Assembly: GCA_021613335.1 (NCBI GenBank)
Contig: JAJTWR010000481.1
Coordinates: forward strand, 2,172,501 to 2,236,500
Direction of reading: 5' to 3'
Origin: Whitmania pigra
Lineage: Eukaryota; Annelida; Clitellata; Hirudinida; Haemopidae
DNA: 64,000 nt
Positions 22,690 through 60,710 of this stretch are shown here, one piece after another. A program made the position numbers and the translations under genes. The first letter of the stretch is position 1, and each line of letters starts with the position of its first letter. The notes under the pieces are model-generated. The model saw nothing but the letters and a program-made list of their open reading frames with translations, was not told the DNA's origin and did not search any database.

Positions 22690-24560
22690 TTTTGTTTTAC
22701 AAATTTCAATTTAAAAATAGTTTGATAAAAAAAAAAGTTACAAAAATATTTTTATTACAACATTTTTAAAATATAAAAATTAACTAAATTTTACTGTTTA
22801 AATTAAATTTTTGTTAAAAACTACTTTTAAATTATGCTGTTCCATAAAGTAAGTTTAAATTCCATTGAAGAACCGCGCTGCTATGCATATTATAATTAGG
22901 TAAACAGTTAAATTACTTGTCGTTCGTGTGAAGTTTTCATTTATTCTGACGAAACAGATTTTATGACCCTGATGTTTTAAATCAATGTAAGTTCCAGATT
23001 CTATGTTCAAATTGTTGGCCTACTGTTGATTACTTTATCGAGTTTCTGTCTTTGCAAGTGAATGTTTTCATTGGACCAAAAGGCATATTGCGATTGAATA
23101 ATAGAGTAAAGAACCATAAATTAGTCGTAATAACGTGAAGTGCTCTGGTCACTTTAATGCTCGATCGCCATTTGGGTTGTGAAAAACTTAAGAATTTCAC
23201 AGGTACTTCTTTTACCAGTTACTATACAATTTAACTACGTACGTAAACATATTCGCTGGCAGCATTTCCATAAGCTGGGCAGAAATTAAATCAAATATTC
23301 AGATGCCTCCTTAAGACCCCAATGTTTGTGTTTGTTATTTTCGATTACTAAAAACTTACTTCGAATTTAAAAATTGTGGCGACCTGAATTAAGGACACTG
23401 GTTCATTGACAACAAAATGCAAAGTACAGTTAAACATGCATCACATGAACCATTAAGGAGGCCACTTGTAAAATGCTAATCAATAGGTCTTATTCACCAG
23501 TAAGCATATCAAAGTCTTGAATGTTTATACTTCGTTAAGCTGTAAAATATTAATTAAATATTAAAAATGTTAATTTAATGATAATGTTAATATTTCAAAT
23601 TGAGGCTGCCATTGACATAACATCCCGTAAATATTGAGTTTATTCGCAGTTACATTATTCTCAATTAAATTGTTCACATTTTGACCTCTGTCTTACTGTA
23701 AAAATTTACGAGTCGTAAAAAAGTACAGATTAATTGATTGATATGTATTGTCATTTTCATTGAAGTCATGTATCGTCATGACTCTTTACACAAACCTATG
23801 TTAATATAGCAACCTGGAAGAAATCTTCCAACATCCTTAACACATGTTTTTATTTTTAAAAGCATTAATTGAATTTGTTATTAATTACGGTTTAAATTAA
23901 TCTTTACATTTCCGAGACTTGATGTCGTCCTCTCGATTTGTTATATGACGTGCGTCGAGGATGCGAATCGACACGAGTCGTGAATCGATTCATGTCAAGT
24001 CTTCAGTTCTTTGTCTCATTTCTGAGAACACGATCGAGGAAGCTCAATTGCAAAGTTGAGTGGAATTCTTGAAAATCACTCGGGTGTCTACTGAATACAT
24101 CATATGATATTCATCCTTTTCATTATTACCAGTAAAACATTATTACTAGTGTTATTACATTCGATATTATATTTTTAATTTGAATATCATTATATCAGAA
24201 ATGTCATTACATAGTATATATATACATTTGACAAAACATATTAATTCATTTGTTTTATCAAGCGTTTTCACTTTCATTTCTAAGTCTTTCTATCATTGGA
24301 GGCTACATTCATAGCACTTTTAGCAGGGTAGCATTATGCAAATGTTGAGTCCCTTACTTGGTTTGTTGAACCCATACACGAATGAATTTATTCTTTGTCG
24401 CCTGGATTCTATTTGGGAGGTCATTATTTTATGCCATTATTTTGTAATTGTTTATTGTAATAATTTTATTTTGTATTTTCAATTGCTACGTTGTTTATAA
24501 TTATTCAAAGAATCCTTACTTTTATGTCTAACGAGTCATTGTAATGATTAATCAACCTTA
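22690..24560. other. AT-rich, no gene seen
   Basis: There is no long ORF, known repeat or convincing exon. The satellite pattern stops near 22690, and this stretch looks like single-copy intergenic or intronic DNA. Confidence 0.5.
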
Positions 24561-24770
24561 TTAGTATTACTACTGACTTCTATTATTGTTATTATTATTA
24601 TTATTATTTACACTGTGTGGATAAGAAATCTTAGTAATGAAATGTTCGAAAGAAAAATATAAAAGATGGAAGTACTTAATGTACTTAATCCAACGATTTA
24701 AAGATATGGTAGTAAATTTACAAAATATTTGTTTTTCTACTGAGAGTTTGGTTTTATGTTTCGAAGAGCA

Positions 24771-24893
24771 TGCAGGTGGATGCATTACATACAGGTGCAT
24801 GCATGGAATGCAGGTGGATGCGTGGAATGCAGGTGGATGCATGGAATGCAGGTGGATGCATGGAATGCAGGTAGATGCGTAGAACGCAGATGG
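24771..24893. repeat. 19-bp minisatellite
   Basis: About six units of 'gcaggtggatgcatggaat' with small changes. Since 19 is not a multiple of three, the open frames on both strands here are products of the repeat and not genes. A loosely similar 'tgcatgaatgcat' repeat occurs near the right end of the window. Confidence 0.85.
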
Positions 24894-27800
24894 AAGCCTG
24901 TCCTTATATAACCTTCTTCTCTGCCCACGAAAAAATTGTTCAAGCGAATGCTTTTAAGTTTTTAGACTTGAATAGGTCATTGTTGTAAACTGATTTAATA
25001 TTTACGCATTTACATGTTAAAAATATTATTATAAAACGAAAGTATTTTTATTATAATTTAACAAAGTATCGCCGGAGTTTCGTAGAGTTAAAAAGGCATT
25101 AATTTAAACATTTAGTTTTTGTGCTATAAAAATTTTGGAAATAAATGAATTAAGAGAAAATTGAAAAAGTGCGAGTAATTATAATAAGGAGGTTTAATCA
25201 GGGGAATTGCCGTCGACGATGTAGGAGTGAGCTTATTATTTGTTAAGATTATTGTTATTGTTGTTGTTGGATCCAAAAGTAGCTTTGAGAATGTCTGGCA
25301 ACCTGCCAAAAATAATAACAGTGAGTTTACATCACTCAGACTTTTTTTCCTACATAAATTTAGATCTCAGACTTTCGTGCCATTATTATTATTGTTGTTA
25401 TTATTATTATTGTTGTCATTGTCATTAAGAATGATTTTACTCAGAAATGTAGAAATTATGTGCAGAAAAACTTGAGAACTCGATTCAGCAATTATCCATA
25501 TATTATATCTACATAATTATATATGTATGCCTAGGAGATGCTGAACTGTGATGTTGTTGTGATGTGCTGATGTTAATTGTTCTCGATAATGGCTCCTATC
25601 CTAGACGAAAATTGGCGCGATGTTTACCCAGACGATCGAATTCATAGTTCTGTAATTGTTTTGTCTTTTTTTGTCTTGTTCGTGCTAAGCAGATCCTTAC
25701 GTAAGCAGAAATGTTGTTGATGATGATGATGAGATTTGTTTGATGCTTGACAAAGTTATGACGGTTTCACAACACTTCAGACTGTCAGGCTTCCCGCCAA
25801 ATTGCGGAGATTCTAAAACACGTTTGGTTATGTCCATTCTGTGACTGCGAAGAATGGCACTTTATTGAAGATTCGTAGGGCCTGGTATAATTATATTATA
25901 ATTATTACTGCTAGCCCTCGATCCTTACGTTGTATTTCTCAAAAGCAGCCTACTGCTGTTATCGGACCGATGGCCCTCATAATGTACTACACTATATCAG
26001 TGTTTGTATTTACTCATTCGATAAGTTCAATTCTACTGTTTGCCGATCACTCTCGCACCTGAAATTTTTCCATCATGGGAGGAGGCAATGTTCCGCTTGG
26101 ATGACGATTAATTGACATTACCGAGTGCATTACAAGTGGTGCATTGGGTGCATGAGAGGAGATTCATTGAGACGCAGAACCACGAACGCCCAAAGATCCT
26201 TCGTGATGCGATAATTGATTGGCAATTAAAAGTCACAAGGTGTTGTCTCCTTTTTTTGTCTGTGAGATAATGCCATGTCGAGGTGGAAGTGGTACCTCAA
26301 AAGGTATTGATGAAAGCTGACATGATAGGCCATTTCATTATTTTAATGTTTTTTTTTGTTGTCGAGGTTTGGACCTAACTTCGTCATGACTTTTTTGTTT
26401 TAAAGTTATTTTCATTTTAGACAACCCTCAAATTGCCTAATTAATTTAAGACCTAGTTATTTTTATTTTTGACAACTGCATATTCCAAATTTTTGGATTT
26501 GTTAAGAATTTGGGGTAGAATATTTATGGTGATGGTTATAATAATAATGATGATGATAATGATAATAATAACAACATAATTGCTGCGACAAAAACTTGGT
26601 CGAATTAGCCAAGTTTTAAACCGCGTCGTCGAGTTACATACAATCACAGAAAGCTCTTTAAATTCTCTTTACCTCTTCTTCACCTCAGCCGAGTTTAATT
26701 CTCTCGCGTCATTTAAAAAGCAAATAGACCAAAAAAAAAAAAACAAAATACAAAAACGCTGTTAGGCTGCTACTCCAACTTTTCCATCGGTGACAACGGT
26801 GACGAACGGACTCCATCTCGCTAATTGATTTCTGACAAGTCTCCGCCATAGTTCTCCATTAAGGAGCTAAATTTCCAACTTCCATCTTCGACGACGAGGA
26901 GGAGGAAGCTTCTCGGAGGCTGTAAATCCTGGAAAAAGGTGGAAAACCTTTTCTTTTTTTATTTTTTTTTTTGTCTTTCCGCGAGGTAAACCTGAAATAG
27001 AAGTTCTCTGTCTTTCCAAGAACTACGCAATTATTATTATTGTTATTATTATTGTTGTCGTTATTATTGTTATTATTATTATTATTACTTTTATTAGTAG
27101 TGCTGTAGTAGTGATAATAATAATTATTATTATTTTGAATAAGCTTATAATGCGGCTTTGAATTAAAATTCTGTCTTTCTTTGTTGACATCTTTGCTTTT
27201 TCTTTTTTTGTTAATTAGGTTCCAGGAATCTATGCAAGTGCGTCCGTCATCAATAATTAGCAATTATCCCGTAAACAGGTGTATTAAATAATTTTGAAAT
27301 AATTATTTCATTAGTCACAAAAACAGGGAAAGCTATTTTGAGGAGAAAGTTTGTTATTGACAGTATTATTATCATTATTATTGTTATTATTATTATTATT
27401 ATCATTAGCAAAGTTATTTGGATTTGTTTGACTTTCTCATTGTCAGAAGTCGCTCGTAAACTGTTTTCATTGCTGTTATTTGTATTAATTAATTTCTTTT
27501 TTACTTAAACAATTTAATGCGATTTTAGGATTAATAGGCTTTTAGCGAATCTACCATAAATGATTATCTACTATTATGGACCTCATGTTGTCCAGGACCA
27601 ATGGAAGCAACAAATTATAATTATTATTGTTATTATTATTACAATTATTGTTATTATTATTATTATTATTTTTGTTGTTGAGGTGGTCTATTGTTGTTGA
27701 GATAATAAGCAGCAAATGTGATTGGAGAAGTCGAGTTGAACTGTGTTTGTTTTCAAAACAATGAAACAGCCAATCGTTATCCGTTTGCAATTAATATTTA

Positions 27801-28409
27801 TTTATTTATACATATATAATATTTATCAGCTTATCATTCATTAATACGAACTGAAATGTAATAATCTGTATATATAATATAATATAAATCAGCTAAGCGT
27901 AATAATAATTATTTATAAATTATATCATTCAATTGTTATTTTTAATGATTTACGGATGCTAATAAACTCATCAGCTGAATCAATTCGATAAAATTCGACG
28001 ATAAAGATAAACAAGGGTCGAATTTATCGATCTGTTCATCCGATGAATTTACTACGCGCTTAATTCAGAGAGCACATGTTTATTAGCCGATAATCATCTG
28101 AGGTGCTTTGGCTTCATCTCAATTAGCTTTCATCATCATTGCGCTAGGTGTCATCGACCTCGATACATACTCGCGTAATCACAACACCCCAGATGTGTCT
28201 CAGTTTTAGCGGCAAATGTATCCGCTCGTTAGAGTGCAATAATTAGCCATTTTACGGGCCCAGTGCAATTCCCAAATCTTGTTTCATCGAATTTCTTACG
28301 CTTTGAACGCACGCAAAACTTGCACATCAAACGCAATGAACTGCGTTGCGGAGTGTCTTTGTTCTAATCTTTAGAGAGACTTGTTTTAGGATTTATTGAC
28401 GCTCTCGCC

Positions 28410-28565
28410 ATTCGATCCACCCATCCATTTAATTATCAATCCATCAATCAATCCACGCAATCAATCACCAATTCACCCACTCACTCAATCAATCATCCAC
28501 CCAACCTCTCATTCATCTATTCAGCCAATCATTCATTCAACCAACCAATCAATCGTTCAAGTTGT
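28410..28565. repeat. Degenerate tetranucleotide repeat (ATCA/ATCC)n
   Basis: The stretch is built of 'caatcaatcc', 'catccaccc' and similar words. The 63-codon open frame across it (Asn-Pro-Ser-Ile rich) is a by-product of the repeat. Confidence 0.7.
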
Positions 28566-28866
28566 TTATTATCAAACGTGTCAGTGAATGATTTGTGAAT
28601 CGAGATTTCTTCTCCAGATGACGTCATCGACAACTGATCTATCGACTGACAAATGACCTCCAATGTTTATTCCAATCTTTCCAGTTTTTTTTTTATTCAG
28701 GCTTTCCAGTTGCAATCAATCCTTCAATCAATCTTTCAATCATTCTTTTAATCAATCACTCTTCTATGAGCAGACGTGACGTCATTGGCATCAGAATGTC
28801 TCCCCTGCTTTGAGTGGTATATTCAAGTCAACCATTATGGCGTATTGATGTAACGATAATACAGCC

Positions 28867-28975
28867 TATCAACATAATATCGTAGCATATCGGTATAATA
28901 TTATAGCATATCGGTATAATATTATAGCATATCAACATAATATTATAACATGTCAACATAATATTATAACACGTC
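28867..28975. repeat. 21-bp tandem repeat, about five copies
   Basis: The unit is 'tatcggtataatattatagca', with later copies 'tatcaacataatattataaca'. Copies start at 28867, 28888, 28909, 28930 and 28951, an exact 21-bp period. Confidence 0.85.
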
Positions 28976-31883
28976 ATGTGCCGTCACGATGCACTGAAGT
29001 GTCGCAATGCGAAGTCATTTGGTGCAATTGAAATCGTTAAGATAATGTGATGCAATTGTCTTTGTTGAAATATAGTTAATTAATACCATTAATAACTTAT
29101 TACCCTCATTATGTAGCATCCGCTAAGCTAAGAAGGTTTGAAAGTCAGTCATTAGATTTCTTAGTTAAATTTCAATTCGACCGAAAATTATTCCCCAGTC
29201 ATTGACTGTTCCCTCATTCATTGGAAATTTCCATGACTGTCAATTTGAAGTTTCGCGGTTCAATTCATCCAGAATTCGTCGTGACGAGCATGAAATTAGC
29301 AATTTAATTAATTATTTATTTATTTATTAACTTGATTAAAGTCCTTTGCATGAAATGAGAAATTATCAAAGTCCAAAGTAATGTTTTTATCTTCAGAGCC
29401 TCTTGCTCTCTGCTTGATGACATTTGTTGCGAAACTTTTGTCTGTCAAACTTTCAAATCTTCTCATTCCGCTCCATTGTTGTGCAATGTCATAAAAACGT
29501 GACGTGAAAGTGTGACATAAACGTGTGACGTAAAGTGACTCAATGTGACTTCATGTGAAGTAATCATTTGAGAACATCAAAGTCGATGTTCTCGGTTCGT
29601 TGGGTGCGTTTGTCGTCTTGGTAGCAGTTTCACTGAGGAGTCTTGGTCTGTGCTCGGAGTTTTCTTTTCCTAGTAGTTCTTCTCTGGTTATTCAAGGTTG
29701 GAACTGATCGAAATTGTTTAATTTTTATTTTATTTTGTTTTTATATTATAGAATATTTTAAACAGGTTGGTTATTGATTCATGTTGATTCTTTAAAAGAG
29801 CGTAATTGTTCGTTAGCCTAAATATCAGTCGTTGACCTTGATATTCTGAGGTCGTTGAGATGAAATGGTCACGTGACTGATGCAATTCCCCAGAATTAAA
29901 CTGCAAATTAGTTTTGTTTTGTTCGATACAAATTCGACCGACAAAATTAAGTTGAAAACAACGTGAAAAGTAAACACGGATATTAATTAATTATTAATTA
30001 AATAATATTAAAATTTTAATTACCTTTTCTCACGGTTTCTGGCTTTTCAATCCATTCTTAAGCCTCGATGTCCCTGCGTTGAGCTGTTTTCAAACTTTCG
30101 GAATTTCCTTACTTTTTTGAGAATGTGACATTTTAAGAAATTAAAAGCTCACTTTGTCGCTTGCTATGTTAAGCTATTTATATATTTATATGTTTATATA
30201 TTTACATATTTGTATATTTATAAGCTCTGAGAGAAGTTAACTGTTATCATCCCTTATGTTTATGTTTATGCTGTTGTTGTTGCCAAAAGTAGACTATTGG
30301 ATGGGTTGATGATCGAGTGCGTGGGTGGCTGAATGAATGAATGATTGGCTGTTATCATTTATATTTATTTATATAATTTTTTTCGCAAAACCAGCTTAAC
30401 AGTTTAGCGGTGGAGTTTTATTGTTGTTGTTTTTTTCTGGAAAGATTGCTAAAGGTGTTTCCATCCATTGGAAGTCCACTTTCCATCCGTTCGACTCCAT
30501 CCGCACGTAATCCTTCTTTCCATCCCTTCTTTTAACACGCCAACGTAACTTTTTTTCTCCTCAGAAGTTACGCTTTCAACTGGAAAAGTTTCCACTCCAC
30601 GACGCTCGCTGATGTCGAAAAGATGGACAGATTCTTATCAGAGACTTATTATTATTATTTTTAAGATTAATTATGATTCAGTATGACGTAATGAATGAAT
30701 GAATGAATGAATCATTCTCTCAAAATTTCTCTGTTTGCATCCCTTCACGACGATATTCACAGAATTTATAATTTATAATTTGTAATCTTTGTTTTTTGGA
30801 GAAGCATACTTTTTCATCTGTTCCTTGCGCGATAACATTCCAGCCGGCGTATTCAGGACGGATTTGCGCCGAATAAGTTGGAAAATGAGTTCAAAATGAG
30901 CGCCTTCAATTTGCGAATCGGTTGCCGGGTGCCTGTCAACTGTTCATTATCGTAGAATGAATTACGGAAAGATTAAAAAGTATAAAAGTCAAAATTATTA
31001 ATTAGACTCCTGCCTAGTATTTTGATGGAAGCATTGTTCTCTACTATTTTATAAAAACTTCAAATTTCTGTCAATGTTCTGCTTTGTCTCCTCCTAACCT
31101 CACAACGAATGGCCCTGTAATCAGTCTCGCTTTACAAGCGACAGTTGTTTTATTTTAGAAGCTAAAAACTAAACAGTTTTACAAAGCTTATTTGCAATGC
31201 TTTTTCGTATTTCTTACTGAGACTGCATTATTTGAAAGACAATTTGTGGGGGAAAAAAACTCATTTTCTGACTTTCTGCGGCAGTATTTTATGGCAAAGA
31301 TTGTCTTAAGACTTGGCAGATTGACAGAAGAAGGAGGATTATACCCCTGAGAGTGGAAAATGGTTCAACCATTGAAAGCTTTTTTCTTTTTAAAATGTCG
31401 CTCAGTTGCTCAATAGGGACATTTTAACGAAAACTTGTTCACTATGAGCAATTTTTAGTTGTGGAAATGGATGAAAACATTTACTTTTGTCTTAATGAAT
31501 TATTAATGACTGGTGTTAAAAGCAGGAATGTCATTTGGGGGGAGGTAGGAATAACGCAATCTGAATACTCTTGTTCCCTGACATTTGACTAGAGGCAGAA
31601 AAAGGTCATCTGCTCAAGTTTGTGGGAAAGGGTTTGTCCACACACCTCTCCATTTCGAAAAAATTGCGAAATGACACCCCCTGGTAGGAAGTTTCTTTCT
31701 GTTTTCTGAAAGCAGAAAAATGGCTCATAAACATCTAAGGATCAAAAGATTTAGCGGGATTCATTAGCTTTTCTTTACCTCGGATCGAAATGATTCAGCG
31801 GTTTATTTTTAGCAACTCATCTCGACTCGTCGAGATTATAAATCCTTCTGCAAAATATTCTCTCAAGTTAATCTTTTTTCGAA

Positions 31884-31990
31884 ATTAACCACAAGTTAAC
31901 CATATGTTAATAACAAGTTAATGATGCATTAACCACAAGTTAACCATATGTTAATCACAAGTTAATGATGCATTAACTACAAGTTAACCA
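31884..31990. repeat. 44-bp tandem repeat, 2.4 copies
   Basis: The unit contains 'ccacaagttaaccatatgtt' and 'acaagttaatgatgc', with copies starting at 31884, 31928 and 31972. Copies differ by only one or two bases. Confidence 0.85.
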
Positions 31991-34490
31991 TTTAACTGCG
32001 CCAACATTTTCAATCGGGATGTCGTAGTTTTGTGGTTACCTCGCGAAAAGAGTGATTTATCATTCGTAACGACACACACAAAGCTCGGATTTTATTTTAA
32101 CCTTAACTCGACCCTCTATTCCCGGGGTTGGCCCACCTCCATCCACCTCCCAAGGATAATTTCTATCGTGACCCTCGTAAGCTTACTGGGTGGAACCGAT
32201 TATTCGAAAGTTGCCGGGTGATTTATACAGCGAACGTGTGCCGCTGAAAGTATGAATATCACGAAAGCGTGATATTTCTCAAATCGAAAATAACGTTTCT
32301 GTAATCTATGCTGCCATAAATATTTATTTTAAGTAACCGTCGTAAAGCTGTATCGATCGACTTTGAACGCACGCGGGCGATAATCCTTAACAACTTAAGC
32401 GTTTGTTATTAAAGCCAACAGGAATTATTCTAAGTTGCTGGTTCCGACGCTTGGAAAATGGAGCTGAAGTTTGAGATAAGGTAATGGAAAAGCGTCGTCT
32501 ACGTTCGGCCGTCGTTATTGCTTAGTTTCGATGGCTGTCCATTTTCTGAAATCTCCTTAGGAGAATTTTTAAGAACTTCATTGATTAGGACAGCTGGAGC
32601 AGGTAAATAAATAGATAGACGGTTGGGTAGATTTTGCTCTTTCAGTGGTGCTAAGGTTTTAAGAGTTGATCCTTGGCTCTGCGTTTAGCTGTTGTTAAAC
32701 ATCGTTGTTGCTGGACATTTTGTTAGTCTATAAAATAGAATTAATTTAATGATACCTCTCGAGCTACAGTGATTTCATATCAATTATGTTTTTTACCCGT
32801 CTCGGTGATCTTGGTGGATAATTTCATTGCTTTGATTCCTGATCTGTAGTGATTTAAAGCAATGGAATAGCTGCATCTTATTTGAGCTTTATTATCTTAG
32901 TTCAAATGTTTCTTCAAGTTCAAGTGTTTAAGTTAACTTGCCAAGTTTTGGTTAATTTACTTTTTTATGGTGTCATGCTTGAATCAAAAGTACCTTTGGA
33001 AGGTTGTTGTCTCTGGGTCTTTGGACAATCAACTGTGACCTGGTAATGATCTCCTTGCATGTTGTTGGAAGTTTGGGCAGGTGACACCTTTTAGATTGGT
33101 TTTGTTTTTATTGCCCTGCACCTCCAAGGTGTTCCTGTGTTATGTTCTTGTTTTGTGAAAGTTCTTTAATGGATTTTATGAAAATCTTTAAGCATGGATT
33201 TGCATAACTTAAGTACGTTTGCATATCTTAAAGTTTATTTCCTTTAGGAGGAACTGCTGCTGGAAAATCTTATCTGAAAACCAGCATGATGTTTCAATTT
33301 GTACATTATTAATGTAGTATATTAATATTATACTTAATATAATATATATAATTATATGTATTATATTAAACATCAACTTTTAATCTTTATTTTCATTGTT
33401 TGTCTTCTGTAGATTGGTTGATTTTGTCAACTTTATCAGCATTTTGCATGCACGGCCGCTTTTGCATTTCTCTTCGTGTTTTGTTTCACAATTTCCCTTG
33501 TTTTGTTTGCCCCTTCCAACTATAAATTGGTGATCCACAATAATACCGAATCTCCAAATTAGATTGCATTGCATTGGGTTGCACCAATTTATTCCAAACC
33601 ATGGAATAGAAGCTAGATTGCATGGATTAGGCAGTGTTCCGAGGTCCTATTTCCATGTCTTCGGAGTAATTTACTATTTAATTTCAAACGCGCGCTTGAG
33701 TTGGCAAAGCATGTAATTATATTTTATAAATTCTAATCATATTTATGGTTTTGCAAAGAAGCACCGGCATAGAGAGATTAAGTTGTTAATGAAGTTGCTC
33801 ACAAGAAATTAATGAAATGGAACAATGTGGAAAATTTATCTGAAGGAATAATAAGCTCAAAGCATAATTGGCATGGTTAGCATTTTTGTTAGACTCGATG
33901 GGATAGCATTAACGATAACCATGTAATAAATTCATTGTTAGTAACTTTCAATAGGGTGAGTTCTGATGAAGATTTTAACCTGTTAAGTCTGAAATTTAGC
34001 TATAGATTTTTTTTTTATTTTTGACATGATGGATAAAATTTATTTTTATAAGGTGAATTGAATGTCTTCAGAAACTAAAGTCTAATGTTGAATTGATTTT
34101 CGTCCACTTTTAAGAGGCATTATTTTATAATTCTACGATAGTAAAAACAATTGCATATTCTTGAAAATTTAACATCGATGGAAAAATGTTTCGTGCGGAA
34201 ATATTTCCGAGAAATGCTGACCGTAATAAGTTTCCGACGTCAGTGTCTCCGAGGTGACGATAGAGAATTGATCGATGATTTCTTCTGGGATTTCTTTTTA
34301 AAGACCTACTTTGTTAAGATTTCCATTCATTTATCCTTTTCGATTCTTTATTGCAAGTAATGTTAAAAATTTGCCTCAACTGTCAGCTTTAATCTCGGCA
34401 AAATTTTAAAATGAATAATTGTTTTCTGAGAAAATACTTTGTCTCGTTGCATTATTATGGCATTACATATAATCCCTACGAATCCCTCAG

Positions 34491-58577
<24,087 letters not shown>

Positions 58578-59110
58578 ACTTATTTACCAGCCTCCAGGGG
58601 GCTCGGGCTGGACTGCCCCAAGATGTTTTTAATCTGAACGGTTGTTCGATCTCTACTGCTCACTCCTTAATTTTATTCTCGATCTGCTCATATTGTTCGT
58701 ACTCGTGTACTGGTGCACCGACTGTACTGATACACTTATGTCCGTTATCTTCTTCATCGTAGACTCAAGTTCCAATCGAAGTGATTTTTTATGACCGAGT
58801 ATTATTTTTAGCTTCGTTGCATTTTTTCAGGCTCTTACCTTGTTTTAATCGTCTGGTGCCAAATAATCCCAAGACCTGGTCGTGAATTCGAGGCGAAGTT
58901 TCGATTAAAAGTTAAAACCTCTAATCGCCCGCACAAGTTATTCAAATTATTTAAATTTATTCAATTTACTACAAGTTCTAGTCATACTGATTCTTACAGT
59001 CAAAATGGAAGGCATGATTTGTGTAAAGTCCTCATTGGCTTACTATTATTATATTTTTTTATTGTTTTGCAAAAACTTCCTTCTGTATTGTTATTATCAT
59101 TATTATTATA

Positions 59111-59154
<44 letters not shown>

Positions 59155-60019
59155 TATTATTATTATTATTATTACATTCACTATTGTTATTATTTAAGCA
59201 TTTTAGGACGTATGTTCAGAAAAAATTTCTGCTTATTGAGATTAACTAAATTAAATTCTTTTAGAACAAACTTAATTTAATGATTTTACATTATTCCTCA
59301 TCGATCTGATAACGTAATCAAGCATTATTATTGAATATATATCATTAATATTATATTATATATATAATTACTGTAAACGCTCGTGGACACTTGAAGTTTT
59401 ATTTGACTTGAAATGTCTGATTGCTTGATTGCCATTTGAACAACAGCGGACTTACAAACTCAATTCAATTACAACACATTCGCACCTTTCGCTTCCCTAT
59501 TGGCCAATGTCAACCACATTTGAATGTCAACAGGTGTTTAATAGATGTCTGCTTGACTGGTGAATCAGTTTTAATCACAGGTAATCAGAAATGTATTTTT
59601 GAAAGTTCCCGTTTATTTACATTCACCACGTCACTGACTTACTTTCACTTTTTAATTTTTTTTCTTTTCTCAAACAATTTTGTTGAATTCGATTTGCAGA
59701 GGGCACCTTGTGTCAAGTTGCTGCTGTTATGATAGTGATCTTGTCGTAGCATCATCGTGACAAATTAAGAGTCGTAAAGTGTTGTTCATGTTGCATTTTT
59801 GAAGCATTGTGATGACGTCAAAAAGGAGAATTAAAATTCATTCGTGATACTTGAGAGTCCATTTTGATTTTTATTTTTATTTTACATTTGAAAAAAAGTA
59901 TTTTATAGCTTTAAAAATGTTTATTTTGATGTCGGCGACTTAATCGTATTTAGAGGATAACTGAAGAATTGATTAGAAATATAAACGTAAAAGTACTATT
60001 TTTAAAAATGTAAAAAGTT
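58578..60019. other. MAST 3' untranslated/flanking sequence
   Basis: No AATAAA is evident soon after the stop; the variant ATTAAA occurs near 58903 and 59830 and may be a poly(A) signal. A long (ATT)n run lies at 59107-59175. No other gene was recognised. The 103-codon frame at 59421-59732 has no identifiable domain. Confidence 0.5.
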
Positions 60020-60710
60020 TTATTTTTTTATTTATTTATTTATTTATTGAAACCAAAAAGAGGGCCTAAAGTGAACGCTAACACAAATTGGTGTCAGATG
60101 ATCTGTACATGTAGAGTGCATATACCAAATTTAGGTCAATTAAATTGTTAGAAACTTCTTCAAGTCAGTGTTGGAAATGCAGGCCTTAAACCGACTATGA
60201 GTTGTAGAGGTAATAATATCTGGGGGCAGAGAGTTCCAGGATTTTGCGATTCTGTTGGTGAAGAAATGGAGCCTGTGAGTAGTTGAGCACTTTTCATGGC
60301 CACGAGTGCGAGATGACAGGAAATTGGGGAAGTTGGAGACGACGCAGTGAGTGAAGCTGTGTAACATTTTGTGACAGAGGCATAAATCATGGATGAGGCG
60401 TCGGTGTTCCAGTGTCTTGAGTCCGCGTTTTTGAAGTCTGCTCATATAAGGTAGATTTCGTACACCCGGTATGGCTCTTGTGGTAAACCTTTGGACTCGC
60501 TCGATCTTTGTTATGAGCTGCTTGTTGTGGGGGCTCCAGACCGGGGAGCAATATTCGAGGATTGGCCGAACATAGGTGCAGTATGCTCCGGTCAATATTC
60601 GCTTGTCCCTTGAGCGAAAGCATTTGAGGATTAGGCGTGTTCTGACAAAGGCCTTTAAGTTTAAGCAAATATCTTTGAGTTTAGATCCAAATTTAAGAAT
60701 ATTGAATATA
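60020..60710 (-). mobile_element. CR1-like LINE 3' fragment
   Basis: The minus strand encodes the C-terminus of a LINE ORF2: 'GAYCTYVRPILEYCSPVWSP', 'RLKTLEHRRLIHDLCLCHK'-like and 'FFTNRIAKSWNSLPPDIITS', with the stop at about 60140. A short 3' UTR and (aaat)n tail reach 60020. It is the same family as the LINE at 5640-8300 but independently truncated. The 151-codon piece is uninterrupted and a frame shift occurs near 60595. Confidence 0.88.

Larger units (their letters stand above)
1..22690. repeat. Degenerate tandem array, unit about 0.6 kb, broken up by transposons
   Basis: A recognisable unit recurs at least 14 times. Each copy carries 'ggcactggtgttttgcttc', then 'attatcattaaatgacatcg', a 'tttgctcaccaggtgtcgct'-like block, 'gatgaaacctggcattcgc' and a CAA/AATAA-rich stretch. 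The second motif lies near 540, 1165, 2515, 2617, 4140, 4775, 5110, 11460, 12040, 17796, 19795, 20410, 21135, 21815 and 22385. Where nothing has been inserted the spacing is about 570-725 bp. Copies are diverged and no shared long ORF is seen, so this looks like an old complex satellite or macrosatellite. Larger gaps between units correspond to the transposons listed separately. The array fades out near 22690. Confidence 0.8.
24900..34490. other. AT-rich region with microsatellites, no confident gene
   Basis: It holds (ATT)n/(GTT)n blocks at about 24580-24610, 27030-27085, 27365-27410 and 27618-27672, an old LINE tail at about 29310-29370, and the tandem repeats listed separately. The only open frames of note, 32030-32221 and 34151-34360, have no recognisable domain. 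One or more upstream exons of the MAST gene probably exist, here or further left, because the first exon found starts with a splice acceptor; I could not identify them. Confidence 0.5.

Noticed and set aside
24570..24882. Cys/Met/Trp-rich repeat protein on either strand
   Set aside because: A 19-bp minisatellite shifts frame each unit; no start context or domain.
26580..26765. Possible C-terminus of a CR1-like LINE ('FNSLASFKKQID')
   Set aside because: Only about 12 residues look familiar and they run into an A-rich tract; too little to call.
28867..28975. CRISPR-like array (21-bp repeats)
   Set aside because: Direct tandem repeat without spacers in a eukaryotic genome.
32030..32221. 63-codon frame with higher GC than its surroundings, possible upstream exon
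   Set aside because: No match to MAST N-terminal boxes, no other domain, and no convincing acceptor/donor pair.
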